Shown in pieces: positions 1 through 5,328 of a stretch of 5,328 nt of DNA. The stretch is taken from the NCBI GenBank assembly GCA_964574875.1, contig CAZNOX010000038.1:1-5328 (forward strand), in the 5' to 3' direction. Below the pieces are notes generated by a model. That model was given only the letters and a program-made list of their open reading frames with translations. It was not told the DNA's origin and did no database searches. Each line of letters starts with the position of its first letter. The stretch's first letter is position 1. The DNA comes from DSCS01 sp035391585 (lineage in GTDB: Bacteria; Macinerneyibacteriota; Macinerneyibacteria; Macinerneyibacteriales; DSCS01). Position numbers and translations under genes: made by a program.

Positions 1-17
1 ATCAAGAGAAATGAACC

Positions 18-47
18 GGGGGGAGCCATCTGCTCCCCCCTTTTTTT
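18..47 (+). terminator. Rho-independent terminator of an upstream transcription unit
   Basis: A perfect 9-bp stem, GGGGGGAGC (18-26) against GCTCCCCCC (32-40), has a 5-nt loop (27-31) and is followed at once by seven T residues (41-47). This is a textbook intrinsic terminator for rightward transcription. The left flank carries no run of A, so it should not work for leftward transcripts. It therefore closes a gene left of the window. In one frame a TGA lies at 12-14, just before the stem, and could be that gene's stop codon, but too little sequence is present to call a gene. The terminator separates that unit from the promoter that begins 7 nt later. Confidence 0.93.
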
Positions 48-53
48 CGCGTA

Positions 54-82
54 TTGACGTCATATACCGGGACTGGTATACT
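54..82 (+). promoter_or_regulatory. Sigma70/sigmaA-type promoter driving the six-gene cluster
   Basis: The -35 box TTGACG (54-59) and the -10 box TATACT (77-82) are separated by exactly 17 bp. The -10 box is preceded by TGG (74-76), an extended -10 element. Both hexamers differ from consensus by one base. Counting the last -10 base as -7 puts +1 near 89, and the nearest purine is A91, the first base of the first gene's ATG. The transcript is therefore expected to start at or within about two bases of the start codon. This is the only clear promoter I see, and it lies directly after the upstream terminator, which fits a promoter for the whole cluster. Confidence 0.85.
63..80. promoter_or_regulatory. 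Inverted repeat over the spacer and -10 box, candidate operator
   Basis: TATACC (63-68) and GGTATA (75-80) are perfect inverted half-sites with a 6-bp spacer. Their centres are about 12 bp apart, just over one helical turn. The right half-site covers four bases of the -10 box and part of the extended -10 element, so a bound dimeric repressor would block RNA polymerase. An 8-bp palindrome, TGACGTCA (55-62), overlaps the -35 box just upstream. The symmetry is seen directly, but the regulatory role is inference. Part of the symmetry may simply come from a TATA-rich -10 sequence. I do not recognise it as the binding site of a named regulator. Confidence 0.35.
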
Positions 83-90
83 TTTTTTCT

Positions 91-774
91 ATGAAAGACA
101 CGATAAAAAGAGCAGTCAAGGGGATCATTTTCGATTTTGACGGCACGCTCGTGGATTCCATGCCTCTCTGGCAGGAGATCGATCGTCTTTTCCTGGCTGA
201 ACGGGGGTTTGATGTCCCGGAAGGGCTGGGGACGATAATCGCAGGATTCAGTTTCACCGAAACCGCCCGTTATTTCAAAAAGACGTTTGCCCTCAAGGAG
301 AGTGTGGAGGAGATCAAGGAGCGATGGAAAGCCATGAGCCGGTCTCTCTATCCGCTCCATGTCACCCTGAAGCCCGGATGCCGCGAGGTCCTGGAAGAAC
401 TCGGACGGGCAGGGTTCTGTATGGCCATCGGGAGCTCCAATAACAAGGACGTCATTGAGGAGCTCCTGGAACGGGAAGGCCTGCGTTCTCACTTTATCTC
501 GGTGATGACATCCTGTGATGCCGGGAAGGGAAAACCTTATCCCGATCTTTTTCTTACCCTGGCCCGGGAGATGAAGCTTGCCCCCCGGGAGGTCTGTATC
601 ATCGATGATATCATCGAAGGGATCCGGGCGGGGAAAGGAGCCGGAATGACAACGATCGCGATCTACGACAAGGGATACGGAAAAAGGAAACTCCTTGAAA
701 AAGAGGCGGACCACTATATAATATCTCTTTACGAGTTACCCCCGCTGCTCGGGGACAGGCCCTTCACCCCATAA
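91..774 (+). CDS. HAD-superfamily hydrolase, beta-phosphoglucomutase/phosphatase-like (subfamily IA)
   Basis: This 227-residue cytoplasmic protein is the usual length for a HAD phosphatase with a helical C1 cap. Motif I is DFDGT at residues 15-19, with D15 the expected nucleophile and D17 the general acid/base. The cap spans about residues 24-90. Motif II is around S115 in AIGSSN, motif III is K148 in GKGKPYPD, and motif IV is the Mg-binding D172-D173 in IIDDIIEG. All catalytic elements are present, so it should be active. Family members hydrolyse small phosphate esters such as sugar phosphates, phosphoglycolate or nucleotides. The substrate cannot be read from the sequence, and a link to purine intermediates is only suggested by purF next door. 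The ATG at 91 is the only reasonable start: there is no Shine-Dalgarno upstream, an in-frame TGA lies at 55-57, and no other good start precedes motif I. It is probably read from a leaderless mRNA. Confidence 0.9.
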   Translation: MKDTIKRAVKGIIFDFDGTLVDSMPLWQEIDRLFLAERGFDVPEGLGTIIAGFSFTETARYFKKTFALKESVEEIKERWKAMSRSLYPLHVTLKPGCREVLEELGRAGFCMAIGSSNNKDVIEELLEREGLRSHFISVMTSCDAGKGKPYPDLFLTLAREMKLAPREVCIIDDIIEGIRAGKGAGMTTIAIYDKGYGKRKLLEKEADHYIISLYELPPLLGDRPFTP

Positions 775-792
775 CAAAAGGAGCTGTGGATT

Positions 793-2247
793 ATGTGCGG
801 AGTCATCGGTATATTGAAAGAGGAGGGCGTCCAGTATGATATCGCCCTGGCCCTCCAGGCGATACAGCACCGGGGTCAGGATTCATGCGGGATCGCGACA
901 AAAGAAAATAAAAAATTCTTCCTGGAAAAAGATGACGGCCTTGTCTCTTCTGTCTTTTCACCGTCCACACTGGCCTCATTTCAGGGAAATATCGGAATGG
1001 GACATGTCCGTTATCCCACCATGGGAAGTGCCGGGAAAGTCAATGCCCAGCCCTTTTTTGAAAAACAGCCGGGGATCTTCATCACCCATAACGGCAATAT
1101 CATCAACTATCACGAGCTCAGAAAACATTTCCTCGAAGAGTCTCTCTACCTCACTTCAAGCTGTGATGTGGAGCCTGTCCTCTATGTCCTGGCCGAGGAG
1201 CTTATGAAGATCCGCAAATACGGGCATACCACCCAAGATCTCACAGCAGCCCTGAAAAAGACCTACCAGCGTGTCCGGGGAGCTTTTACCGTTGTGGGGA
1301 TCATGTATCTGGACGGAGAGGACACCATGTTTGCCTGCAGAGACCCTTACGGGATCCGCCCGGGTGTCTGGGGAGAGCAGGACGGGAGTTTCATGGTGGC
1401 TTCAGAATCAGTGGCCATGGAGATGACCGGGTTTGACTATCAGGGGGATATCCCTAACGGGTCACTCATGGTCTTCAAAAAAGGCAAACGGCCCATAACC
1501 ATTGAGATCGAGGTTAAAGAACACCGCCCCTGTATTTTTGAATATATCTATTTTGCCCGGCCCGATTCCATTATCTCCGGCCATTCTGTCTATGATACCC
1601 GCCTGGTCCTGGGGCGCATGCTGGCTGAGAAGATCAAACGCAAAGGGATCCACGTGGATGTGGTGATCCCGGTCCCCGATACAGCGCGTCCCGCAGCCAC
1701 GGCCATCGCCGAAGAGCTGGATGTTCCTGTCCGGGACGGGTTTATCAAAAACCGCTACAGTGGACGGACTTTCATCATGCCCTCTCAGTATGACAGGGAG
1801 TTTGCCATGCGGCTGAAACACAACACCATCGAGGGAGAGTTTAAAGACAAGCGTGTCCTCATCGTCGATGACAGTATCGTCCGGGGGACGACGACAAAAC
1901 ATATCGTGAGCCTCGTGGGACGGAGTCAGCCCAAAGAACTTCATATCGGGATCTTTTCTCCCCCTGTCTATTATCCCTGTTACTACGGGATCGATATCTC
2001 CCGTCAGCATGAACTCATCGCCCGAAGATATTCAGACTGTTACAAGGAGGGGATCACCGCCTTTGAAGAGAAGATGGCTCATTTCACAGGGGCGGATTCC
2101 CTCACCTACCTTGATATTCCCGATGTGGGAAAAGCCCTGGGACAGCCCGTCTGTTCGGCCTGTTTTGACGGTGATTACCCACTTCCGCTTAAAGAGGACG
2201 AACAGAAGAGCATTGAAAACGATCGTGATGAATATCAGAAATGCTGA
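793..2247 (+). CDS. purF: Amidophosphoribosyltransferase (glutamine PRPP amidotransferase), Fe-S type
   Basis: PurF catalyses the first committed step of de novo purine synthesis in the cytoplasm: PRPP plus glutamine gives 5-phosphoribosylamine, glutamate and pyrophosphate. The protein has 484 residues, a normal length. The N-terminal Ntn-type glutaminase domain (2 to about 240) shows the nucleophile C2 in MCGVIG, HRGQDS (27-31 region), the glutamine-binding HVRYPT (71-76), the oxyanion N100-G101 and CRDPYGIRP (182-190). The phosphoribosyltransferase domain shows PVPDTARPAA, KNRYSGRTFI (319-328) and the PRPP loop VLIVDDSIVRGTT (355-367). C247, C396, C454 and C457 sit where Bacillus subtilis PurF binds its [4Fe-4S] cluster, so this is the oxygen-sensitive type. 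Unlike the Bacillus enzyme there is no propeptide, because C2 directly follows Met1. AAGGAG (778-783) lies 9 nt before the ATG. The gene follows the HAD gene by 18 nt, and its end overlaps the next gene. Confidence 0.98.
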   Translation: MCGVIGILKEEGVQYDIALALQAIQHRGQDSCGIATKENKKFFLEKDDGLVSSVFSPSTLASFQGNIGMGHVRYPTMGSAGKVNAQPFFEKQPGIFITHNGNIINYHELRKHFLEESLYLTSSCDVEPVLYVLAEELMKIRKYGHTTQDLTAALKKTYQRVRGAFTVVGIMYLDGEDTMFACRDPYGIRPGVWGEQDGSFMVASESVAMEMTGFDYQGDIPNGSLMVFKKGKRPITIEIEVKEHRPCIFEYIYFARPDSIISGHSVYDTRLVLGRMLAEKIKRKGIHVDVVIPVPDTARPAATAIAEELDVPVRDGFIKNRYSGRTFIMPSQYDREFAMRLKHNTIEGEFKDKRVLIVDDSIVRGTTTKHIVSLVGRSQPKELHIGIFSPPVYYPCYYGIDISRQHELIARRYSDCYKEGITAFEEKMAHFTGADSLTYLDIPDVGKALGQPVCSACFDGDYPLPLKEDEQKSIENDRDEYQKC

Positions 2248-3028
2248 ACCGGTCATTCTGAAAAAAGGGGCAGCGAACGCCCTCCTTCTTTTTCACGGGT
2301 TTTCCGATGAGCCTGAGACATTGCGCCCTCTGGCAGAATACCTGTTCCAGCATCTGGATATTGATATTGTCATTCCGCTGCTTGCGGGCCACGGCGGGAC
2401 AATGGAGGAGTTTCGAAACGTCTCTTACCGTTCCTGGGTGGATCAGGCGTGTTCTGCCGCTCGGGACCTGCTCTCTCAGTATGACGAAGTGAGTGTGGGG
2501 GGGTTTTCCATGGGAAGCCTCCTGGCCATAGAAACAGCCGTCTCCTTTCCCGGGATCACACGGTGCCTTCTCCTGGCTCCTCCTCTGGTTTTCCCTCCGG
2601 CAAGGAGTCTTCTTCTGACTCTTCTTCCGCTGATCAGGATTTTTAAAACGTATAAAATCAAATCTCTCGACGGGAAGGGGGGAAACAGGCATATCCTCGA
2701 TGAAAACCAGCGCCGTCTCTATCTTCCCCGTTTTCAAAAAGAGCCTCTGAGCGCGATTCGGCAATATGACCTCTTCAGGCGGCGGGTGAAGAAAAAGATC
2801 AACCGAGTGGCGTGTCCTGTTCTGGCTTTTTTTTCGCTTCGGGACCGTGTGGCTGTAATCAAAAACCGCTTTTTTCTTATAAAAAAAATCTCGGAGATTC
2901 CCCTGATGACCGTCACTGTCACTGAATCGGGACATATGCTTCCCGTGGACAGAGACCGGCATCAGCTTTTCCGTGTTGTGCACAATTTTATCAAAGGAGG
3001 GGACGATGAAGGACTATCATCATTATGA
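2228..3028 (+). CDS. Alpha/beta-hydrolase, carboxylesterase/monoacylglycerol lipase-like (Est30 type)
   Basis: This 266-residue soluble hydrolase belongs to the family with Geobacillus Est30 and bacterial monoacylglycerol lipases, which cleave short- to medium-chain carboxyl esters. Visible elements are the oxyanion-hole HGF (23-25), AGHGG (53-57), the nucleophile elbow GFSMG with S94, the acid D206 in SLRDRV and the base H236 in SGHMLPVD. The triad is complete and the order is canonical. There is no signal peptide. The reading frame is open well upstream into purF, but similarity begins only near the ATG at 2228. That start lies inside purF (20-nt overlap) and lacks a well-placed Shine-Dalgarno: AGAAGAG (2204-2210) is about 17 nt away, which suggests translation coupled to purF termination. 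GTG at 2225 is an alternative. The natural ester is unknown. A cap segment at about 120-190 is rich in basic residues. Confidence 0.88.
   Translation: MNIRNAEPVILKKGAANALLLFHGFSDEPETLRPLAEYLFQHLDIDIVIPLLAGHGGTMEEFRNVSYRSWVDQACSAARDLLSQYDEVSVGGFSMGSLLAIETAVSFPGITRCLLLAPPLVFPPARSLLLTLLPLIRIFKTYKIKSLDGKGGNRHILDENQRRLYLPRFQKEPLSAIRQYDLFRRRVKKKINRVACPVLAFFSLRDRVAVIKNRFFLIKKISEIPLMTVTVTESGHMLPVDRDRHQLFRVVHNFIKGGDDEGLSSL
2994..3000 (+). promoter_or_regulatory. Strong ribosome-binding site fixing the start of the small membrane protein
   Basis: AAGGAGG (2994-3000), part of AAAGGAGGGG, ends 5 nt before the ATG at 3006. It lies inside the 3' end of the hydrolase gene. It selects 3006 over the in-frame upstream ATG at 2973, which has no such site and would only add 11 residues of sequence overlapping the hydrolase. 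Confidence 0.88.
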
Positions 3029-3389
3029 AGAAGAGATCCATGAACTGAGAGAGGAGATCGAACATTTCAAATCCGAAAAAGAACGGGTGCGAAAGATCGT
3101 AGGGAGTATCGGGGGGATGCCCACGATCAATACAAAACTCTTTAACACTGTTTTTCTTATCCTTGTGGTGGCGCTGCTTATTGCCTCGTTCTTCACCGAA
3201 GGGCGTGCCCATCTCATCCTCAGCGACCTGGCCATCTTCTTCGTCTCACTCAAGGTCATGTATCTTGTCCATAACGAGGCCCGGGTGAACCATTTCAAGC
3301 TCTGGGTCCTCAATTCCCTGGAATGGAGGATCAATGAGATGGCCCGGGAGATCAAAGATGTCAAAAAGGAGGTCATGGGACGTGAATGA
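3006..3389 (+). CDS. Small two-helix membrane protein with flanking coiled coils, function unknown
   Basis: I do not recognise this 127-residue protein. It divides into four parts. An acidic/basic amphipathic N-terminal helix has a regular heptad pattern (Y7, I11, L14, I18, F21, K25, V28, V32). A short Gly-rich linker, SIGGMPT (34-40), follows. Two hydrophobic helices, about 45-63 and 70-88, are joined by a tight polar turn, TEGRAH. A C-terminal amphipathic helix has a second clean heptad series (L102, L105, I109, M112, I116, V119, V123). There is no signal-peptide cleavage site. A hairpin in the inner membrane with both helical ends in the cytoplasm is likely. The two ends could pair with each other, oligomerise or bind a partner. 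It overlaps the hydrolase by 23 nt and pepT by 8 nt and has a very strong ribosome-binding site, so it is probably a real, well-expressed gene. No enzymatic motif is visible. Confidence 0.85.
   Translation: MKDYHHYEEEIHELREEIEHFKSEKERVRKIVGSIGGMPTINTKLFNTVFLILVVALLIASFFTEGRAHLILSDLAIFFVSLKVMYLVHNEARVNHFKLWVLNSLEWRINEMAREIKDVKKEVMGRE
3366..3372 (+). promoter_or_regulatory. Ribosome-binding site selecting the GTG start of pepT
   Basis: AAGGAGG (3366-3372) lies 9 nt before GTG at 3382. No ATG in the pepT frame occurs at a suitable distance downstream of it; the ATG at 3375 is in the membrane-protein frame. The in-frame ATGs at 3334 and 3358 lie upstream of this site, and using them would add basic residues not expected in PepT. 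Confidence 0.82.
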
Positions 3390-4641
3390 GAAAAGAGAGT
3401 TTATCAGAAAAGATGTGCTGGACCGGTTCCTCCGCTATGTTGCTGTGGATACCACAGCTGACGAGGCGAATGAACACAGCCCCTCCTCACCCGGGCAGAA
3501 GGAATTAGCCCTGATCCTGGAAAAAGAGCTGAAAGAGCTTGGCCTGACTCAGGTGGAATGCGACTCCTCCGGTTATGTCTACGGAACACTGCCCGCTTCA
3601 GAGGGCGTCAGCAGCCCTGCTCTCACCTTCTGCGCCCATATGGACACGTCGCCTTCAGAACCCGGTCACGATGTCCGCCCCTGTCTTCATGAAAACTACG
3701 GAGGAGGAGAGATCTCCTATGCGGATGACCCGGGGCTTCGTCTCACACCGCATGATTCTCCCGAGATGGATGAGTATCAGGGCGATACGATTATCACAGC
3801 TTCCGGCAAGACTCTTCTGGGAGCTGATGACAAAGCAGGAATCGCTGAGATCATGACGGCACTGGCCTGTTTTCAAAAGGATCAGACCATGACGCATCCG
3901 GAACTCCGCATTGTCTTTACACCCGATGAGGAGATCGGACGGGGAACCGACAAGATCGACATCAAGCGGCTGGGACAATACGGCTACACCATGGATGGAA
4001 GCCGCGCAGGAGAGATCGAAGACGAGTGTTTCGATGCTTGGAAAGCTGAATTCATCTTTACCGGGTCCAATGTCCATCCCGGATTCGCCAAAGGAAAGAT
4101 GCTCAATGCGGCCGAGATCGCTGCGCGTTTTATCAGCCAGATCCCCGAAGACGAAACACCGGCCCATACTGAAAAACGCGAAGGCTTCTTTCACCTGACA
4201 GGATTCTCCGGAGAAGAGAACACGGCCAGGTTTGCCTATATCATCAGGGATTTCGAAGAGGATGAAAACAGAGGGCGGATCGCTTATCTCACCCAGCTCA
4301 AAGAGACTTTTGAGATCCGTTACCCGGGGCTGGATATCGAGATGACCACCACCCATCAATACCAGAACATGCTCCGTATCCTGGAACAGCATCCGCGCGT
4401 GACAGAACTGGCTGTCCGGGCTGTGCAAAATACCGGGCTCACACCCATAAAGACAGCGATCCGCGGAGGGACGGACGGAGCACGCCTCTGCTATAAGGGA
4501 GTTCCCACTCCCAATCTTTTCGCCGGCGGCCACCTTTTCCATTCCAAAAGAGAGTGGATCGCCCTGGGGGCTATGTCCAAAGCCGTGGAGACGGTGATCG
4601 AACTCAGCCGCCTGTGGAGTGAGGAGCCGAAAAACGGATGA
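3382..4641 (+). CDS. pepT: Peptidase T (tripeptide aminopeptidase), M20 family zinc metallopeptidase
   Basis: PepT removes the N-terminal residue from tripeptides in the cytoplasm and finishes the breakdown of imported or recycled peptides. From GTG 3382 the protein has 419 residues, close to the roughly 410 of enterobacterial PepT. Di-zinc site and catalytic residues are visible: H86 and D88 in AHMDTSP, bridging D149 in LLGADDKAGIA, the E183-E184 pair in PDEEIG, D205 in TMDG and H387 in GGHLFHSK. The dimerisation/lid domain carries NVHPGFAKGKMLNA (230-243), and RGGTDGARL (361-369) is the typical PepT signature near the C-terminus. All metal ligands are intact. The start codon overlaps the membrane-protein gene by 8 nt, and the stop shares ATGA with nfo. 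Other M20 members (DapE, ArgE, PepV) fit less well because the GGTDGA and VHPG blocks match PepT specifically. Confidence 0.96.
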   Translation: MNEKREFIRKDVLDRFLRYVAVDTTADEANEHSPSSPGQKELALILEKELKELGLTQVECDSSGYVYGTLPASEGVSSPALTFCAHMDTSPSEPGHDVRPCLHENYGGGEISYADDPGLRLTPHDSPEMDEYQGDTIITASGKTLLGADDKAGIAEIMTALACFQKDQTMTHPELRIVFTPDEEIGRGTDKIDIKRLGQYGYTMDGSRAGEIEDECFDAWKAEFIFTGSNVHPGFAKGKMLNAAEIAARFISQIPEDETPAHTEKREGFFHLTGFSGEENTARFAYIIRDFEEDENRGRIAYLTQLKETFEIRYPGLDIEMTTTHQYQNMLRILEQHPRVTELAVRAVQNTGLTPIKTAIRGGTDGARLCYKGVPTPNLFAGGHLFHSKREWIALGAMSKAVETVIELSRLWSEEPKNG

Positions 4642-5328
4642 AGTATTTCGGTGCCCATGTGAGCGCAGCCGGAGGTGTGGCCAACACCCCGCAGAGAGCT
4701 GCAGAGATCGGAGCTTCGGCCTTTGCTCTTTTTACCAAAAATCAGCGGCAATGGGAGGCTCCTCCCCTCAGCAAAGAGGAGTGCCTCTCTTTCCGGAAAG
4801 AGCTGGAGAAAGAAGGGATTGCACCGGAGAATGTCCTCCCCCATGACAGCTATCTCATCAATATCGCCCAGCCCGATGAGAAGAAATGGGAAAAATCCCT
4901 CAAGGCTTTTATCGCAGAAGCACAAAGAGTGGAACAGCTGGGCCTGTCCAAACTCAACTTCCATCCGGGGAGTTCTCTGGGGGATCTTGACTCCTCACAG
5001 ACACTCAGGCGGATCGCAGAGGCCCTGAACAGGGCCATCGACGAAACTGAATCCTGTCTTTTTGTCATTGAAAACACCGCCGGGCAGGGGAACCAGGCAG
5101 GAGCTTCGCTGGAAGAGATCGCCGGGATCATGGGGCATGTGAAGGAGACAAAACGTATCGGCGTCTGTATCGATACCTGCCATGCGTTTGCTGCAGGATA
5201 TGACCTGAAAGACGAGACGGGGTATGAGGAATTCTGGACCCTTTTCGATGATCTCCTGGGCCTGGACACTCTGCAGGGGATGCACCTGAATGATTCCAAA
5301 AAAGAGCTCGGAAGCCGGGTAGACAGGC
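4638..5328 (+). CDS. nfo: Endonuclease IV (AP endonuclease), 3' end missing
   Basis: Nfo cleaves DNA 5' to abasic sites and clears blocked 3' ends in base excision repair, using three zinc ions. The visible 230 codons align without gaps to Escherichia coli Nfo as I recall it (285 residues), so about 55 residues lie beyond the window. Metal ligands fall at the same numbers: H69, H109, E145, D179, H182, H216 and D229. The last base, c, fits the first base of the expected H231 codon. Signature stretches are MKYFGAHVSAAGG at the start, FTKNQRQW (32-39), LPHDSYLIN (67-75), NFHPGS (107-112), ENTAGQG (145-151) and CIDTCHAFAAGYD (177-189). The ATG overlaps the pepT stop in ATGA. GAGGAG (4621-4626), 11 nt upstream inside pepT, is a moderate ribosome-binding site. 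This tight coupling puts nfo in the purF-pepT transcript. Confidence 0.97.
   Translation, partial: MKYFGAHVSAAGGVANTPQRAAEIGASAFALFTKNQRQWEAPPLSKEECLSFRKELEKEGIAPENVLPHDSYLINIAQPDEKKWEKSLKAFIAEAQRVEQLGLSKLNFHPGSSLGDLDSSQTLRRIAEALNRAIDETESCLFVIENTAGQGNQAGASLEEIAGIMGHVKETKRIGVCIDTCHAFAAGYDLKDETGYEEFWTLFDDLLGLDTLQGMHLNDSKKELGSRVDR

Noticed and set aside
740..754. Small hairpin CCCCG-N5-CGGGG near the end of the HAD gene, possible terminator or attenuator before purF
   Set aside because: The stem is only 5 bp, lies inside the coding region and has no T-run after it; the 18-nt gap with a good ribosome-binding site argues for read-through.
1462..2010. Long open frame on the minus strand opposite purF
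   Set aside because: It lies fully antisense to conserved PurF domain sequence, has no ribosome-binding site of note, and its translation shows no recognisable family.
2009..2227. N-terminal 73-residue extension of the hydrolase frame into purF
   Set aside because: The extension overlaps the conserved PurF C-terminus including the Fe-S cysteines, has a Pro/Arg-rich out-of-frame look, and precedes the normal start of the hydrolase fold.
2821..2834. T8 run in the hydrolase gene as an internal terminator
   Set aside because: No GC-rich hairpin precedes it, and the reading frame continues normally to the catalytic H236 and the stop codon.
3655..4542. 295-codon open frame on the minus strand opposite pepT
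   Set aside because: It is a codon-bias shadow of pepT: the plus-strand protein carries all M20 active-site residues, and the antisense translation looks like no known fold.
120..5127. GGGATC recurs about a dozen times on the + strand with few copies of GATCCC, like a strand-biased signal motif
   Set aside because: Almost every copy is an in-frame GGG-ATC codon pair for Gly-Ile, so preference for these codons explains it. A whole-genome count by strand and frame would be needed to revive the idea.

Overview
The window is a compact, all-forward bacterial gene cluster of six genes, the last cut by the window edge. By eye the base composition is roughly balanced (GC near half). Coding is dense, ribosome-binding sites are mostly AAGGAG(G)-like, and ATG and GTG starts are both used. 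The phylum cannot be fixed from the sequence. The PurF is of the [4Fe-4S] cluster type known from Bacillus, and the HAD protein and the esterase resemble proteins of anaerobic Firmicutes and possibly Spirochaetes. I would guess an anaerobic or microaerophilic member of one of those groups, with low confidence. There are no mobile elements, CRISPR repeats, tRNAs or rRNAs, and no sign of recent transfer.

Layout: positions 1-47 hold the tail of an upstream transcription unit, closed by a perfect 9-bp intrinsic terminator with a T-run. It is followed at once by a near-consensus sigma70-type promoter (TTGACG, 17-bp spacer, extended -10 TGGTATACT) whose predicted start lies on or within about 2 nt of the first ATG. 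The first mRNA should therefore be leaderless or nearly so, with no room for a riboswitch or attenuator. The genes are: a HAD phosphatase-like hydrolase (91-774); purF, amidophosphoribosyltransferase (793-2247); an alpha/beta-hydrolase of the Est30-like carboxylesterase/monoacylglycerol lipase type (2228-3028); a small two-helix membrane protein flanked by coiled coils (3006-3389); pepT, tripeptidase T (3382-4641); and nfo, endonuclease IV (4638 to the edge).

The first two genes are 18 nt apart. Every later junction is an overlap (20, 23, 8 and 4 nt), so the six genes look like one transcript with translational coupling. Functionally they are a mixed housekeeping set: the first committed step of purine synthesis, peptide breakdown, abasic-site DNA repair, an esterase and a phosphatase. 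I see no convincing new multi-gene system. The least explained parts are the small membrane protein, the leaderless promoter with an inverted repeat over its -10 box, and the grouping of purF with pepT and nfo.
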